DNA from: Stigmatella aurantiaca
GTDB taxonomy: Bacteria > Myxococcota > Myxococcia > Myxococcales > Myxococcaceae
Assembly: GCF_900109545.1 (NCBI RefSeq)
Contig: NZ_FOAP01000001.1
Coordinates: 744,001-808,000, forward strand
Direction: 5' to 3'
DNA length: 64,000 bases
Of this stretch, positions 18,903 to 28,147 are shown one piece after another. The notes under the pieces were generated by a model. The model was not told the origin of the DNA. It worked only from the letters and a program-made list of their open reading frames with translations, and made no database searches. The first letter of the stretch is position 1. Each line of letters begins with the position of its first letter. The translations under genes were made by a program, and so were the position numbers.

Positions 18903-21842
18903 CTACGGCTTCAAGTACGGGCCGTCCGCGCCGATCTTCCCGGGGGCGGGGTTGCCCGGGAGCTCCAGCACGTACACCCGGAGGTTGCCCTTGCCCGACA
19001 CGCTGGCGGTCAGCGTGCCGTTGCCCACCGTCTTCACGTCCCCGGTGATGGCGTCCTTGTAGGTGCCGTTGGGCACGCCGCTGAAGGTGGCGCTGCCGGA
19101 GATCGTCACCAGGGCGAAGCTGTCCACGCCCGTGGCGGTATCCGTGAAGCGGCGCTTGAAGGCCATGGTGCCCGAGACACCGTCGGTCGAGTACTGGCCT
19201 TTCTGAAGCGCGGGAATGCGGCGGCGGATCTGATTGAGGCGCTGGAGGTGCTTCACCAGCGGCTTGTTCAGCGTCTCCGCCACCTTGCCCGAGGCGCTGG
19301 ACACCGCGCCGAAGTCCGAGGCCGCCACGCTCCCTTCGAGGTTGTCTCCGTAATAGGCACGGCCCGTGGTGGCCAGCGGGCACGTGGGGCCGCAGTCGAT
19401 GGGCTTGCCCTGCTGGAACTCGATCTCCGAGCCGTAATACAGCGTCGGGATGCCCCGGAACGTCCACATCAGGCTCATGTTCTCCGCCCACGCATCGGTG
19501 CCGCCCGCGTAGCGCGTCGAGGACTTGTTGGGGCCGTAGTCGTGGGAATCCACATACACGACGTTATAGGTGGCGTCGTTGTAGCTGTCGTCTGAATCCT
19601 TGCCATTCCAGAAGGCGTTGCTGGCCTCGCCGAAGTTCATGTGCATGCGCATGTCAATCACGCTCATGCCCGAGAACTGGCTGTGGTCCGGCGTGTGGTA
19701 GGCATTGCCCTGGAGGAAGGCATTGGTGGAGGTGGGCTGGTTGCTGGTGCCCAGCGAGTTCTCATAGGTGTACTGGTCGAGCGCGGCCTGCACGTCATTG
19801 GAGGTGTAGTCCTTGCGCTCCTTCCAGGTGAAGAACTGGGCGGAGTGGTTGACGGAGCCGCGGTTCCACTTGTCATTCACGAACGAGCCCACCTCGCCGA
19901 ACATGAAGAAGTCCTTGCCCTTGGCGCCGAAGCGCTGCTCGGCGTACTGGCGGGCGGCGGGCAGGAAGCGGCGGTTCCAGGTGATGCGTGGAATGTGGAC
20001 GGCGGTGTCGATGCGGAAGCCATCCACCCCCATGCCAATGTATTGGTTGTAGGTGTTGATGAGGAAGGTCTGCACCGGCGTGCTCTCGGTGTTGAAGTCC
20101 GCCAAGTCCTCGTGAATCCAGCAGCTGCGCGAGTCTTCGCCCTCCCAGTTGCCAATCCAGCACGGGTGGAAGTACTGGGACGGGAACATGCCCGAGGTGG
20201 GATTGGGCCACTGGCAATTGTAGATGCGGTAGCCCTCCTGGCTGTACGCGCCCGTGGGCACGCCCCAGTTGCGGCAGGTGTTGTCGGCGGGCTCCGCCGT
20301 GGACCAGAGATCGCCGTTGTAATAGGACTTGCCGCTGGTGGGCTCGACGGTGAGCCCGTTGTACTCGAAGCCTGAGACGGGCGCGTCGTAGTACCAGGAC
20401 CACTGGCTGTCGCGCACGCCGTAGACCTTGGCGGACCACAGCCCCTTGGCGCCCCAGCGGCTGGAGTGGTTGTACACCACGTCCTGGATGATCTTGATGC
20501 CCTTGGCGTGGGCGGCGTTGATCAGCTCCTGGTAGGACGCCCCGGGCGACTCCAGGCGCGGATCGACCTTGCTGAAATCCCAGCCATGGTAGCCGTGGTA
20601 GTCATAGTCCGAGCGGTTGAGCACCACCGGGGTGATCCAGATGGCGGAGAAGCCCAAGGCCTTGATGTAGTCCAGCTTCTGGATGAGCCCCTTGAAGTCT
20701 CCCCGGAACATCGGGTCGTTGTTGGCGGCGTTGCCCGACTTGGTGTGCATGCTGCCGCCGCGGTTGTTGGATGCATCGCCGTCGTAGAAGCGCGCGGTCA
20801 TGACGAAGTAGATGGCGTCGCCCCGGATGTCGCCTCCGAGGGGCTGGCCGCCCGCGGGCGCGGGCGGCGCATCGCCCGTGGTGGCCTGGACGGCAGCGCT
20901 GGCGGAGGACTTGTTGCCCGCCGCATCCACGGCCCGGATCGTGTAGCTGTAAGGGGTGCGAGCCTCCAGCCCGGCGTCGCTGAAGGAGGCCGTGCTGGAG
21001 GTCAGCACCTTCGTCCCTTGAGAACCACCCGTGCGCGTGAGCTCATACCCCGTCACGCCCCGGTCATCCGTGGAGGCCGTCCAGGTGAGCTGGATCTGGG
21101 TGTAGCTCACCGAGGCGCTCACGCCCGAGGGAACCGAGGGGGGCGTGGTGTCCGGAGGCTGGACGGTACACGGTGAGGCGGCATTCGCCGTGACGATGCC
21201 ATCCTTCACGGTGCTCCGCCCGGTGCCCAGCGTGTAGTTCGCGTTGCCGTTGTTGTCCCAGGCGGAGCCGTTGTTGAACGCTGCGGTCAGTCCGGTGGCC
21301 GAGCCCAGGGACACCGTCTTCCTGACCCAGTCCGTGCAGGCCTGCTCGTTCATCGTCTCCCCTGGCGCTTGGGTCCAGGTGCCCCCCGTGGGCGCGTAGT
21401 GGAGGTTGACGGTGCTCCAGCCCCGGCTCTTGGTGTAATAGAACACCTCGGCTTGGTGGGTGCCCGTGGCGCATGGATTGCCCGCGTTGGAGAGCAACTG
21501 CCCGTTCTTGACCTGGTGGGTGCCCTGCGTGGGGATGACGTAGTTGGTGCCCGATTGGTTGTTGGGATTGTCCCAACGGTTCTGACCATCCGTGAAGGCG
21601 GCCTGGAAGGTGCTGGCCGTCCCGGTGGTGACGACCTTGACCATCCATTGAGAACACGCGGCGCTCAGCGGCGTGCCAGGGACGGAGGTCCACGTTCCAC
21701 TGGCGTTGTGGTGAAGGTAGGCGCTGCTCCATCCTTTGTAAGGTGTGTAGTAGTAAACAGTGGCGGTGCCAGCAAAGGCGGCTGGGCACAGCCCGGTCAG
21801 GAGCATGGCCAGAGCCAGAGGGCGGACTCTCCAGGGCATCAT
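18903..21842 (-). CDS. Secreted modular alpha-amylase (GH13) with tandem starch-binding modules
   Basis: A Sec signal peptide covers about residues 1-25 (ALAMLLTGLCPAAFA). Two tandem CBM25-like starch-binding modules follow (starting YYYTPYKGW near 31 and FYYTKSRGW near 134), then a fibronectin type III domain (about 235-325). The GH13 barrel contains region I DVVYNHSS (near 456), region II GFRIDTAVHI (nucleophile Asp near 610), region III FMFGEVGSF (acid/base Glu near 649) and region IV YVDSHDYGP (Asp near 766). The normal NHD of region IV reads SHD. A C-terminal beta domain ends the protein. AGGAG lies 9 nt before the first of two adjacent ATGs. It acts extracellularly on starch or glycogen. 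At 979 residues it is larger than a simple amylase because of the added modules. Confidence 0.93.
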   Translation of the reverse strand: MMPWRVRPLALAMLLTGLCPAAFAGTATVYYYTPYKGWSSAYLHHNASGTWTSVPGTPLSAACSQWMVKVVTTGTASTFQAAFTDGQNRWDNPNNQSGTNYVIPTQGTHQVKNGQLLSNAGNPCATGTHQAEVFYYTKSRGWSTVNLHYAPTGGTWTQAPGETMNEQACTDWVRKTVSLGSATGLTAAFNNGSAWDNNGNANYTLGTGRSTVKDGIVTANAASPCTVQPPDTTPPSVPSGVSASVSYTQIQLTWTASTDDRGVTGYELTRTGGSQGTKVLTSSTASFSDAGLEARTPYSYTIRAVDAAGNKSSASAAVQATTGDAPPAPAGGQPLGGDIRGDAIYFVMTARFYDGDASNNRGGSMHTKSGNAANNDPMFRGDFKGLIQKLDYIKALGFSAIWITPVVLNRSDYDYHGYHGWDFSKVDPRLESPGASYQELINAAHAKGIKIIQDVVYNHSSRWGAKGLWSAKVYGVRDSQWSWYYDAPVSGFEYNGLTVEPTSGKSYYNGDLWSTAEPADNTCRNWGVPTGAYSQEGYRIYNCQWPNPTSGMFPSQYFHPCWIGNWEGEDSRSCWIHEDLADFNTESTPVQTFLINTYNQYIGMGVDGFRIDTAVHIPRITWNRRFLPAARQYAEQRFGAKGKDFFMFGEVGSFVNDKWNRGSVNHSAQFFTWKERKDYTSNDVQAALDQYTYENSLGTSNQPTSTNAFLQGNAYHTPDHSQFSGMSVIDMRMHMNFGEASNAFWNGKDSDDSYNDATYNVVYVDSHDYGPNKSSTRYAGGTDAWAENMSLMWTFRGIPTLYYGSEIEFQQGKPIDCGPTCPLATTGRAYYGDNLEGSVAASDFGAVSSASGKVAETLNKPLVKHLQRLNQIRRRIPALQKGQYSTDGVSGTMAFKRRFTDTATGVDSFALVTISGSATFSGVPNGTYKDAITGDVKTVGNGTLTASVSGKGNLRVYVLELPGNPAPGKIGADGPYLKP

Positions 21843-21966
21843 GATGTTTTTCTCCTCGCGCGGCGGCGTGGGTGCGTGGCGGGGGACATGCCACGCAGCC
21901 CCCCTACCGCCCTGTCACACCCAAGACAAGGCAGTCATTGGAATCCGCGCGAGGAAGAAAAAGGGT

Positions 21967-23310
21967 TTAGCGCAGGCCCGAGGTATCCGGGCGCTCTTCG
22001 GCGATCAACGGGACGTAACACTTGCCCTTGTACTCGTAGCCCGCTTCACGGCAGGGCAGCTCCAAATCCAGACGGACCCAGCAGGCGCCGTTGATCTCCA
22101 CTTCGCCTCGCGGCCGGCAGGGCGGCCGCTTCTGGCCCTTCAGGGCGCGGGAGGGCATGTCGTAGGCCACGACGGGGACCACCGAAGGCGCCGGCGTGAG
22201 CGGGAAGAAGCGGGCCGCATCGGCCGCCGCCCGGGCCATGCCCACCTTCAGCGACTCCTCGGGCCGTGCCTTCAGCGGGAAGGTCCCGGGCGTCTGGGGC
22301 GCCTCCTGCATCGAGAAGTAGATCAACGCGTAGGCGGCCACGGCGGCGAAGGCCGGGGTGAGCCGTGCCAGCTCCCGCCAGCGCGAGGGGGCCGCGCGCA
22401 CGGTGGAGGGCAGGACATGGGTCCGCACCGGCTCATGGATGACGAAGGGGACATCCGCCTCGGGGCCCGCGTTCGCCGCGGCGGCCTCCAGCGCCTGGGC
22501 CAGATCCTCCGTGCTGCCGCGCCGCCAGGGCGACTCCGACAGCATCCGCTCGATGAGCGCCGAGAGCTCCGGAAGCACGTTCGGGTTGAGCGTGTGGGCC
22601 GGAGGCCGGGCCATCTTCTCGAGCGGCGAGGGGGGATACACCCCGGTGACCATCCGGTAGGCGGTGACGCCCAGGGCATAGACATCGTCCGCGGCGCTGG
22701 CCTCGTAGGGGGTGATGTTGCGCCACGGCGAGCGTTGATGCTTCAGGGCCTGCGGGCTCCGGTAGGGGCGCGTGCCGGGGGCCAGGGGGCCCTCGGTGAG
22801 GGGAGGGGCGCCAGGGTACGTCCCGCACCCGAAATCGACGAGGGTCAGCCGCCCCCCGGGGCCCACGAGCGCGTTATCGCCCTTCACGTCCCGGTGCAGG
22901 CATCCCGCCTCGTGGGTGGCCTGGAGGGCGCGGCCCAGCCGCGCGAGGATCTGAAGGACCTGGCGCCCGGTGGGGTGCGTCGAGCGGGCCCACTGGTAGA
23001 GGGGCACGCCGTCGGCCCAGTCCATGACGAGGTACGGATAGGACTTTTCCCAGGGGCCGCCCACCCATTGGCCGGACTCCACCATGCGCGGCACGGAGGG
23101 GTGCTGGATGCGGCGCAGGAGCTCCGCTTCGCGTTCGAAGCGTTTGTCGCCGGGGTAGAGCGCCAGCTTGAGGGCCACGGGGGACTGTCCGTTTCGCACG
23201 GCACGGTAAACGGCTCCATAGGTGCCGCAGCCGGCCCGGTCCAGCAAACGCCAGGTGTCGATTGCGGTGTCGGGCCAGAGGGCATCGGGGGGAAGGGGGG
23301 GCTGTTGCAT
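21967..23310 (-). CDS. Membrane-anchored Hanks-type Ser/Thr protein kinase with Cys-containing tail
   Basis: The kinase domain covers about residues 18-285. The glycine loop is degenerate (AGCGTYGAVY), the ATP lysine is Lys48 (VALKLAL), the catalytic loop is HRDVKGDN (139-146), and the metal motif is DFG (159-161). All catalytic residues are present, so it should be active. One membrane segment near residues 298-315 (AFAAVAAYALIYFSM) separates it from a short exported tail of about 130 residues. The tail has paired cysteines in PPCRPRGEVEINGACWV and LPCREAGYEYKGKCYVPL, an arrangement I associate with myxobacterial kinases. The ligand or sensor role of the tail is unknown. The gene is divergent from the cyclopropane synthase gene. 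Confidence 0.93.
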   Translation of the reverse strand: MQQPPLPPDALWPDTAIDTWRLLDRAGCGTYGAVYRAVRNGQSPVALKLALYPGDKRFEREAELLRRIQHPSVPRMVESGQWVGGPWEKSYPYLVMDWADGVPLYQWARSTHPTGRQVLQILARLGRALQATHEAGCLHRDVKGDNALVGPGGRLTLVDFGCGTYPGAPPLTEGPLAPGTRPYRSPQALKHQRSPWRNITPYEASAADDVYALGVTAYRMVTGVYPPSPLEKMARPPAHTLNPNVLPELSALIERMLSESPWRRGSTEDLAQALEAAAANAGPEADVPFVIHEPVRTHVLPSTVRAAPSRWRELARLTPAFAAVAAYALIYFSMQEAPQTPGTFPLKARPEESLKVGMARAAADAARFFPLTPAPSVVPVVAYDMPSRALKGQKRPPCRPRGEVEINGACWVRLDLELPCREAGYEYKGKCYVPLIAEERPDTSGLR

Positions 23311-23522
23311 GGCGGAACCTCGCTTGAGCAGGAGAGGTGAGGGGTTGGACAGAGTCCAGGTTACCCATGAGGTAGGCCGGAGTCCACTGGCTTGCGGGGA
23401 AACGCTTTCCTGACTGGAAAATCAAGGAGTTGCTGCTCCCCCCTCGGCTCTGTGAGAGTCTGCGGCCGGGACTGCTGCCAGTCTCGTGGCTGGCCTGGGC
23501 CAGCCTCATTTCGGAGGACACC

Positions 23523-24692
23523 CTGAACTCACGTATCTCTGCTCCCTCAACCGAAGTGCGCGCCCGCTACACCGGTGGCCAGAAGGTCCCCATCACCACG
23601 CTCATCGATGACTACATCCACGAGCGCATCCACATCGAAGGGGACTTCGGCGAGTTCATCCGGCAGCGCGATGCCGTGGTGGACTACAGCTTCGTGGCGG
23701 ACCACTTCAAATTTCTCTTCACCCGCTTCCTGCCCGAGGTCATCAACCACTCGCAGGAGCAGGACATCCGGATCGGCCGCGAGCACTATGACCGTGGCAA
23801 TGACTTCTTCGGCGCCTTCCTTGGGCCCCGCATGGTCTACACGTCCGGCTTCTTTCTCTCCCCCAATGACTCCCTGGAGGCCGCGCAGGACCAGAAGATC
23901 CGGCTCGTCTGCGAGAAGCTTCAGCTGAAGAAGGGCGAGCGGCTCCTGGACATCGGCTGTGGCTGGGGAACGCTGGTGGCGTTCGCCGCGCGCGACTACG
24001 GCGTGGATGCCACGGGCATCACCGTGGCGGAGAAGGGCGCCGAGTTCGCCAACGCGCAGTGCGCGCGCGAGGGCGTGTCGAAGTCCGCCCGGGTCAAGGT
24101 GCTCGACTACCGGGACATTCCCAAGGAGCGCTACCAGAAGATCTCCTGCCTGGAGATGGCCGAGCACGTGGGCGTGCGCAAGTTCGGGCGCTTCATGGAG
24201 CAGGTGTATGACCTGCTCGACGACGATGGGCTCTTCTTCCTGCAGATCGCCGGTCTGCGCGCCAAGAACGGCATGCTGGGCTTTCACTTCGAGGATCTGG
24301 TCTGGGGCTTGTTCATGAACAAGTACATCTTCCCCGGCGCCGATGCCTCCATGCCGCTGAGCTTCGTGGTGGAGAACCTGGAGAAGGCGGGCTTCGAGAT
24401 TCACTCGGTGGAGAACATCGGCATTCACTACTCGCTGACCATCTCCCGCTGGTACGACAACTGGATGCAGAACCGGGCCGAGATCGTGAAGACCTACGGC
24501 GAGTGGTGGTTCCGGCTCTGGCAGGTCTTCCTCGCGTGGTCGGTGGAGATCGCCGCGCAGGGCAGCTCCACCGCGTTCCAGGTGGTGGCCAACAAGAACC
24601 TCAACCGGTTCAACCGCCAGCGCTGGATTGGCGCCACCAACCTCGGCGAGAGAGACCTCGCGGCCCCGGCCTCTCCCAAGAAGACCGGGTGA
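23523..24692 (+). CDS. Cyclopropane-fatty-acyl-phospholipid synthase family methyltransferase
   Basis: A SAM-dependent methyltransferase of the CFA synthase family: EHYDRGNDFFGAFLG (near residue 80), the SAM motif LLDIGCGWGTLVAFAA (near 140), MVYTSGFF, and CLEMAEHVG (near 216). The family transfers a methylene group from SAM to double bonds of membrane phospholipid acyl chains. The start is unusual: an in-frame CTG at 23523 has GGAGG 5 nt upstream (23513-23517), and no ATG lies nearby in frame. A TTG at 23430 is the other option, but its GGAG directly abuts the codon. The product, about 389 residues, is normal for the family. It is a single gene followed by a strong hairpin. Confidence 0.88.
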   Translation: MNSRISAPSTEVRARYTGGQKVPITTLIDDYIHERIHIEGDFGEFIRQRDAVVDYSFVADHFKFLFTRFLPEVINHSQEQDIRIGREHYDRGNDFFGAFLGPRMVYTSGFFLSPNDSLEAAQDQKIRLVCEKLQLKKGERLLDIGCGWGTLVAFAARDYGVDATGITVAEKGAEFANAQCAREGVSKSARVKVLDYRDIPKERYQKISCLEMAEHVGVRKFGRFMEQVYDLLDDDGLFFLQIAGLRAKNGMLGFHFEDLVWGLFMNKYIFPGADASMPLSFVVENLEKAGFEIHSVENIGIHYSLTISRWYDNWMQNRAEIVKTYGEWWFRLWQVFLAWSVEIAAQGSSTAFQVVANKNLNRFNRQRWIGATNLGERDLAAPASPKKTG

Positions 24693-24714
24693 GCCTGAGG
24701 CGGTAACTCGCGAA

Positions 24715-24755
24715 GCGGCTCCGTGTGGGGGAAGTCTCTTCCTGCCCGGAGCCGC
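24715..24755 (+). terminator. Hairpin terminator after the cyclopropane synthase gene
   Basis: A 9-bp perfect outer stem GCGGCTCCG/CGGAGCCGC (24715-24723 with 24747-24755) contains a smaller inner hairpin GGAAG-TCT-CTTCC. It lies 22 nt after the stop and is followed only by a short CTT. Confidence 0.5.
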
Positions 24756-24804
24756 CTTGAGGATCGGCTAGGCTGCTCGCCGCTCCTCTCACCCACGAGG
24801 TTGT

Positions 24805-26742
24805 ATGCAGCCCTTGTTCTCCCGCCTGTTCGCCGCGGTGGTGCTGGTACCGGTGGTGGCCTTGGCCGCCCCACCGTCCCAGGCGCCCGCGAAGAAGCCC
24901 TCGGCGCGGCCCTCGAAGCAGTACACGATCAGCCAGTTCATGGAGACCACGGATCTGGAGGGGGCCTCCTTCTCCCCGGATGAGAAGAAGCTCCTCTTCT
25001 CCTCGAACGAGAGCGGCATCTTCAATGCCTACAGCGTGCCGGTGAAGGGGGGGAAGCCCTCGCCCCTCACGCGCTCGAAGACCGACACCACCTATGCCGT
25101 GTCCTACTTCCCCCACGACGAGCGCATCCTCTATACGCGTGACCAGGGAGGCAACGAGAACAGCCACCTGTACGTGCGGGGGCTCGATGGCCAGGAGAAG
25201 GACCTCACGCCCGGCGCGAACGTGAAGGCGCTGTTCTTCGGCTGGAAGGAGGATGACGGCTCGGCCTTCTACGTCCTCTCCAACGAGCGCGATGCGCGCT
25301 TCTTCGATCTCTACAAGTACGGCGCGAAGACGTACGAGCGCGCCTTGCTCTACCAGAATGACGGCAACTACCGGGTGGCGGGCCTCTCCCGGGACGAGAA
25401 GTGGATCGCCCTGGGCAAGGACCGGACCACGTCCGACAGCGATATCCACCTCTACGACGTGGTGAAGAAGGAGCACAAGCACATCACCCCGCACCAGGGC
25501 ACGGCCACCCACTCCGTCGCCGAGTTCGATCCGGGCTCCACGGCGCTCTACTTCTTGACCGATGCGGGCTCGGAGTTCAGCCGCGTGAAGCGCTACGTGC
25601 TGGCCACCGGCCAGCACGAGGAGGTGGAGCGTGCCAACTGGGACATCATGTACACGTACTTCTCCCGGAACGGCACCTACCGCGTCACCGCCATCAACGA
25701 GGACGGACGCACCGCCATCCACCTCCACGATGTGAAGGCAGGCAAGCAGGTGGCACTGCCGCGGATGCCCGAGGGCGGCATCTCCTCGGTGACCTTCGCC
25801 CGGAGCGAGAAGCGCATGGCCTTCTACCACGAGGGGGACCGCTCCCCGGGCAACCTCTACGTCTATGAGTTCGCCACGGGCAAGGCCACGCGGCTGACCG
25901 ATGCGTTGACCCGGCAGATCGATCCGATGGATCTCGTGGACACCCAGGTGGTGCGCTTCAAGTCTTTCGATGGGCTGGAGATCCCCAACATCCTCTACAA
26001 GCCGCACCAGGCCACGCCGGAGAACAAGGCCCCCGCCATCGTCTGGGTGCACGGGGGCCCGGGCGGGCAGACGCGCAGGCGCTATGCGGCGATGCTCCAG
26101 TACCTGGCGAACCATGGCTATGTGGTGCTGGGCATCAACAACCGGGGCAGCTCGGGCTACGGGAAGACGTTCTTCACCGCAGACGATCAGAAGCATGGCC
26201 GGGAGCCGCTGCGCGACTGTGTCGAGGCGAAGAAGTACCTGGCCAGCCTGCCCTACGTGGATGGGAGCCGCATCGGCATCGCGGGGGGCAGCTATGGCGG
26301 CTACATGGCGCTGGCGGCGCTGGCCTTCCACCCGGACACCTTCAACGTGGGGGTGGACATCTTCGGGGTCTCCAACTGGCTGCGCACGCTCCAGGGCATG
26401 CCCGCGGACTGGGAGGCCTTCCGCGAGGCGCTCTACCAGGAGATGGGAGACCCGGTGAAGCAGGAGCAGATGTTGAAGGACATCTCCCCGCTCTTCCACG
26501 CGGACAAGATCCAGAAGCCGCTGCTCGTCATCCAGGGGGCCAATGATCCGCGCGTCATCCAGGCCGAGTCCGACGACATCGTCGCGGCGGTGAAGAAGAA
26601 CAACGTTCCCGTCGAGTACGTGGTCTTCCCCGATGAAGGCCACGGCTTCACCAAGAAGAAGAACGAGGTGGAGGCGGGCTCACGAATGCTCCACTTCCTG
26701 GACCAGTACCTGAAGAAGTCCAGCCCCTCGCCGGTGAACTGA
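24805..26742 (+). CDS. Exported S9-family prolyl oligopeptidase-like peptidase
   Basis: A signal peptide (MQPLFSRLFAAVVLVPVVALA) is followed by a beta-propeller (about residues 40-370) with repeated SPDEKKLLF and YFPHDERILY blades. The alpha/beta-hydrolase domain holds the nucleophile elbow GGSYGGYM (Ser496), the Asp in GANDPRV (Asp581) and the His in DEGHGF (His613). An intact Ser-Asp-His triad with these contexts is diagnostic of S9 peptidases (acylaminoacyl/dipeptidyl-peptidase type). It cleaves peptides, probably in the periplasm or outside the cell. The gene is bounded by hairpins at both ends and is therefore probably monocistronic. Confidence 0.94.
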   Translation: MQPLFSRLFAAVVLVPVVALAAPPSQAPAKKPSARPSKQYTISQFMETTDLEGASFSPDEKKLLFSSNESGIFNAYSVPVKGGKPSPLTRSKTDTTYAVSYFPHDERILYTRDQGGNENSHLYVRGLDGQEKDLTPGANVKALFFGWKEDDGSAFYVLSNERDARFFDLYKYGAKTYERALLYQNDGNYRVAGLSRDEKWIALGKDRTTSDSDIHLYDVVKKEHKHITPHQGTATHSVAEFDPGSTALYFLTDAGSEFSRVKRYVLATGQHEEVERANWDIMYTYFSRNGTYRVTAINEDGRTAIHLHDVKAGKQVALPRMPEGGISSVTFARSEKRMAFYHEGDRSPGNLYVYEFATGKATRLTDALTRQIDPMDLVDTQVVRFKSFDGLEIPNILYKPHQATPENKAPAIVWVHGGPGGQTRRRYAAMLQYLANHGYVVLGINNRGSSGYGKTFFTADDQKHGREPLRDCVEAKKYLASLPYVDGSRIGIAGGSYGGYMALAALAFHPDTFNVGVDIFGVSNWLRTLQGMPADWEAFREALYQEMGDPVKQEQMLKDISPLFHADKIQKPLLVIQGANDPRVIQAESDDIVAAVKKNNVPVEYVVFPDEGHGFTKKKNEVEAGSRMLHFLDQYLKKSSPSPVN

Positions 26743-26754
26743 GCGTGTGGGACA

Positions 26755-26788
26755 CCCGGGGCGGATTTTCCGTCTCGGGTTTATTTTT
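26755..26788 (+). terminator. Strong rho-independent terminator
   Basis: An 11-bp stem (26755-26765 with 26769-26779, two G-U pairs) with a 3-nt loop TTT is followed by TTTATTTTT (26780-26788). It begins 13 nt after the S9 peptidase stop. This is the clearest intrinsic terminator in the window. Confidence 0.8.
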
Positions 26789-26880
26789 GCACCGAGTCCT
26801 CCGACTGGTGGCCCCTATGGGAAAGGGTCTGCCTATGAGACCCTTCTCCTGCGCACCCACGCGGTCTGGGAGAGCCCATC

Positions 26881-27594
26881 GTGACCTGGGACATTTTCTG
26901 CGATTTCGATGGAACGGTTGCCCTCGAAGACGTCGTTGACTCGTTGCTCGAGCGGTTCGCCCCTCCTGCCTGGCGGGAGATTGATCAGGACTGGAAGCTG
27001 GGCCGGATCGGCTCGCGGGAATGTCTGGCACAGCAGGTGCCGTTGCTGGACATGTCACGCGCCGAGCTCGACCGGCACCTGGACAGGATTCCCCTGGACG
27101 CGGAGTTCGCCGCCTTTGTCCAGGAGGCGCGGGCCCAAGGCCACCAGCTCAGCATCGTCAGCGATGGGCCCGACTACGCCATCCAGCGCATCCTGTCCCG
27201 GCATGGGCTGACGGACATTCCCATCCTCTCCAACGTGCTTCACCAGCGTGGCGAGCGGGCCTGGCAGTTGGGGTTTTCCCACTTCCAGGAGAAGTGCGGC
27301 ACGGGGACAGGCCAGTGCCTGTGTGGCCGGGGGAAACGCAACCCGCGGGAGCCCGCGGGAGGGCCTCCCTGCCTGCTGATTGGCGCGGGCGCTTCGGATT
27401 GCTGTGTCGCGCAATGGGCGGACTTCGTCTTCGCCAAGAAGGGGCTGATGGGGCATTGCGCCCTGCGGGGGCTTTCGTATCAAGCCATCCAGGGATTCGC
27501 GGATGCGCGCCGCTTGCTGCCTGGCCTCGCGCAGCGCCTCCCCAGCGGTTTCCAGCCCGCCTCCGCGCCCGCCCTCCGGGCGGTGGGCGGATAA
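26881..27594 (+). CDS. HAD-superfamily phosphatase (MtnX/PSP-like)
   Basis: The N-terminal motif FCDFDGTV (DFDGT at 8-12) carries the nucleophile Asp and acid/base Asp of HAD phosphatases. Motif II is SIVSDG (near 95). The third/fourth motif region reads LLIGAGASDCCVAQWADFVFAKKG, which resembles 'GDGxSDxCxAxxAD.VFAK' of MtnX/phosphoserine phosphatase-like enzymes, with Asp replaced by Ala in GDG. MtnX acts in methionine salvage, but no other salvage gene is nearby, so that substrate is only a possibility. An inserted CGTGTGQCLCGRG Cys-rich stretch (near residue 139) is unusual. The gene starts with GTG at 26881. Confidence 0.82.
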   Translation: MTWDIFCDFDGTVALEDVVDSLLERFAPPAWREIDQDWKLGRIGSRECLAQQVPLLDMSRAELDRHLDRIPLDAEFAAFVQEARAQGHQLSIVSDGPDYAIQRILSRHGLTDIPILSNVLHQRGERAWQLGFSHFQEKCGTGTGQCLCGRGKRNPREPAGGPPCLLIGAGASDCCVAQWADFVFAKKGLMGHCALRGLSYQAIQGFADARRLLPGLAQRLPSGFQPASAPALRAVGG

Positions 27595-27600
27595 AGCGCT

Positions 27601-28068
27601 TCAGAGCCCGAGTTCGCTCAGCCCTGGGTGCTCCTTGGGCCGCGGCCCCAGGGGCCAGCGGAACAGCCGTTCGTCCTCGGAGATTCGAACATCGTTGATG
27701 CTCGCCTCGCGCCTGCTCATGAGGCCGTGTTCGTCGAACTCCCACTGCTCGTTCCCATGTGAGCGCATCCAGTGGTTGCTGTCGTCGCGCCATTCGTAAG
27801 CGAAGCGCACGGCGATCCGGTTTCCGGTGAAGGCCCAGAGCTCCTTGATGAGGCGGTAGTCGAGCTCGCGTTGCCACTTTCGGGCAAGAAAGGCCTGGAT
27901 GGCCTCCCGGCCTTGGAAGAACTCCGCGCGATTCCTCCAGCGGCTGTCCTGTGTATAGGCCTGCGCGACCCGGGCAGGATCGCGGCTGTTCCAGGCGTCT
28001 TCGGCGAGCCGCGCCTTGAGCGCTGCGGTCTCGGCGGTGAAGGGGGGAAGTGGGGGGCGCTCGTGCAT
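27601..28068 (-). CDS. DUF1348 / SnoaL-like NTF2-fold protein
   Basis: The 155-residue protein starts at ATG 28068. It matches the DUF1348 family by the stretches [62 protein letters not shown] and [12 protein letters not shown]2-like folds bind small hydrophobic ligands or act as isomerases/hydrolases; no function is established for this subfamily. It is convergent with the HAD gene (6-nt gap) and divergent from the amino-acid transporter operon. The frame is open well upstream, but without family similarity there. Confidence 0.88.
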   Translation of the reverse strand: MHERPPLPPFTAETAALKARLAEDAWNSRDPARVAQAYTQDSRWRNRAEFFQGREAIQAFLARKWQRELDYRLIKELWAFTGNRIAVRFAYEWRDDSNHWMRSHGNEQWEFDEHGLMSRREASINDVRISEDERLFRWPLGPRPKEHPGLSELGL

Positions 28069-28147
28069 GGATCCTGGATCGTCAGCCTTGTTTCGAGAGG
28101 GGCGTGTGCCGTAGTCTCCGCGCGCCTGCATCTCGGAGGAGGGGTTG

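Noticed and set aside
24610-26643. 677-codon minus-strand open frame opposite the S9 peptidase
   Set aside because: It runs through the 24715-24755 hairpin and lies opposite an intact catalytic triad; it is a coding shadow.
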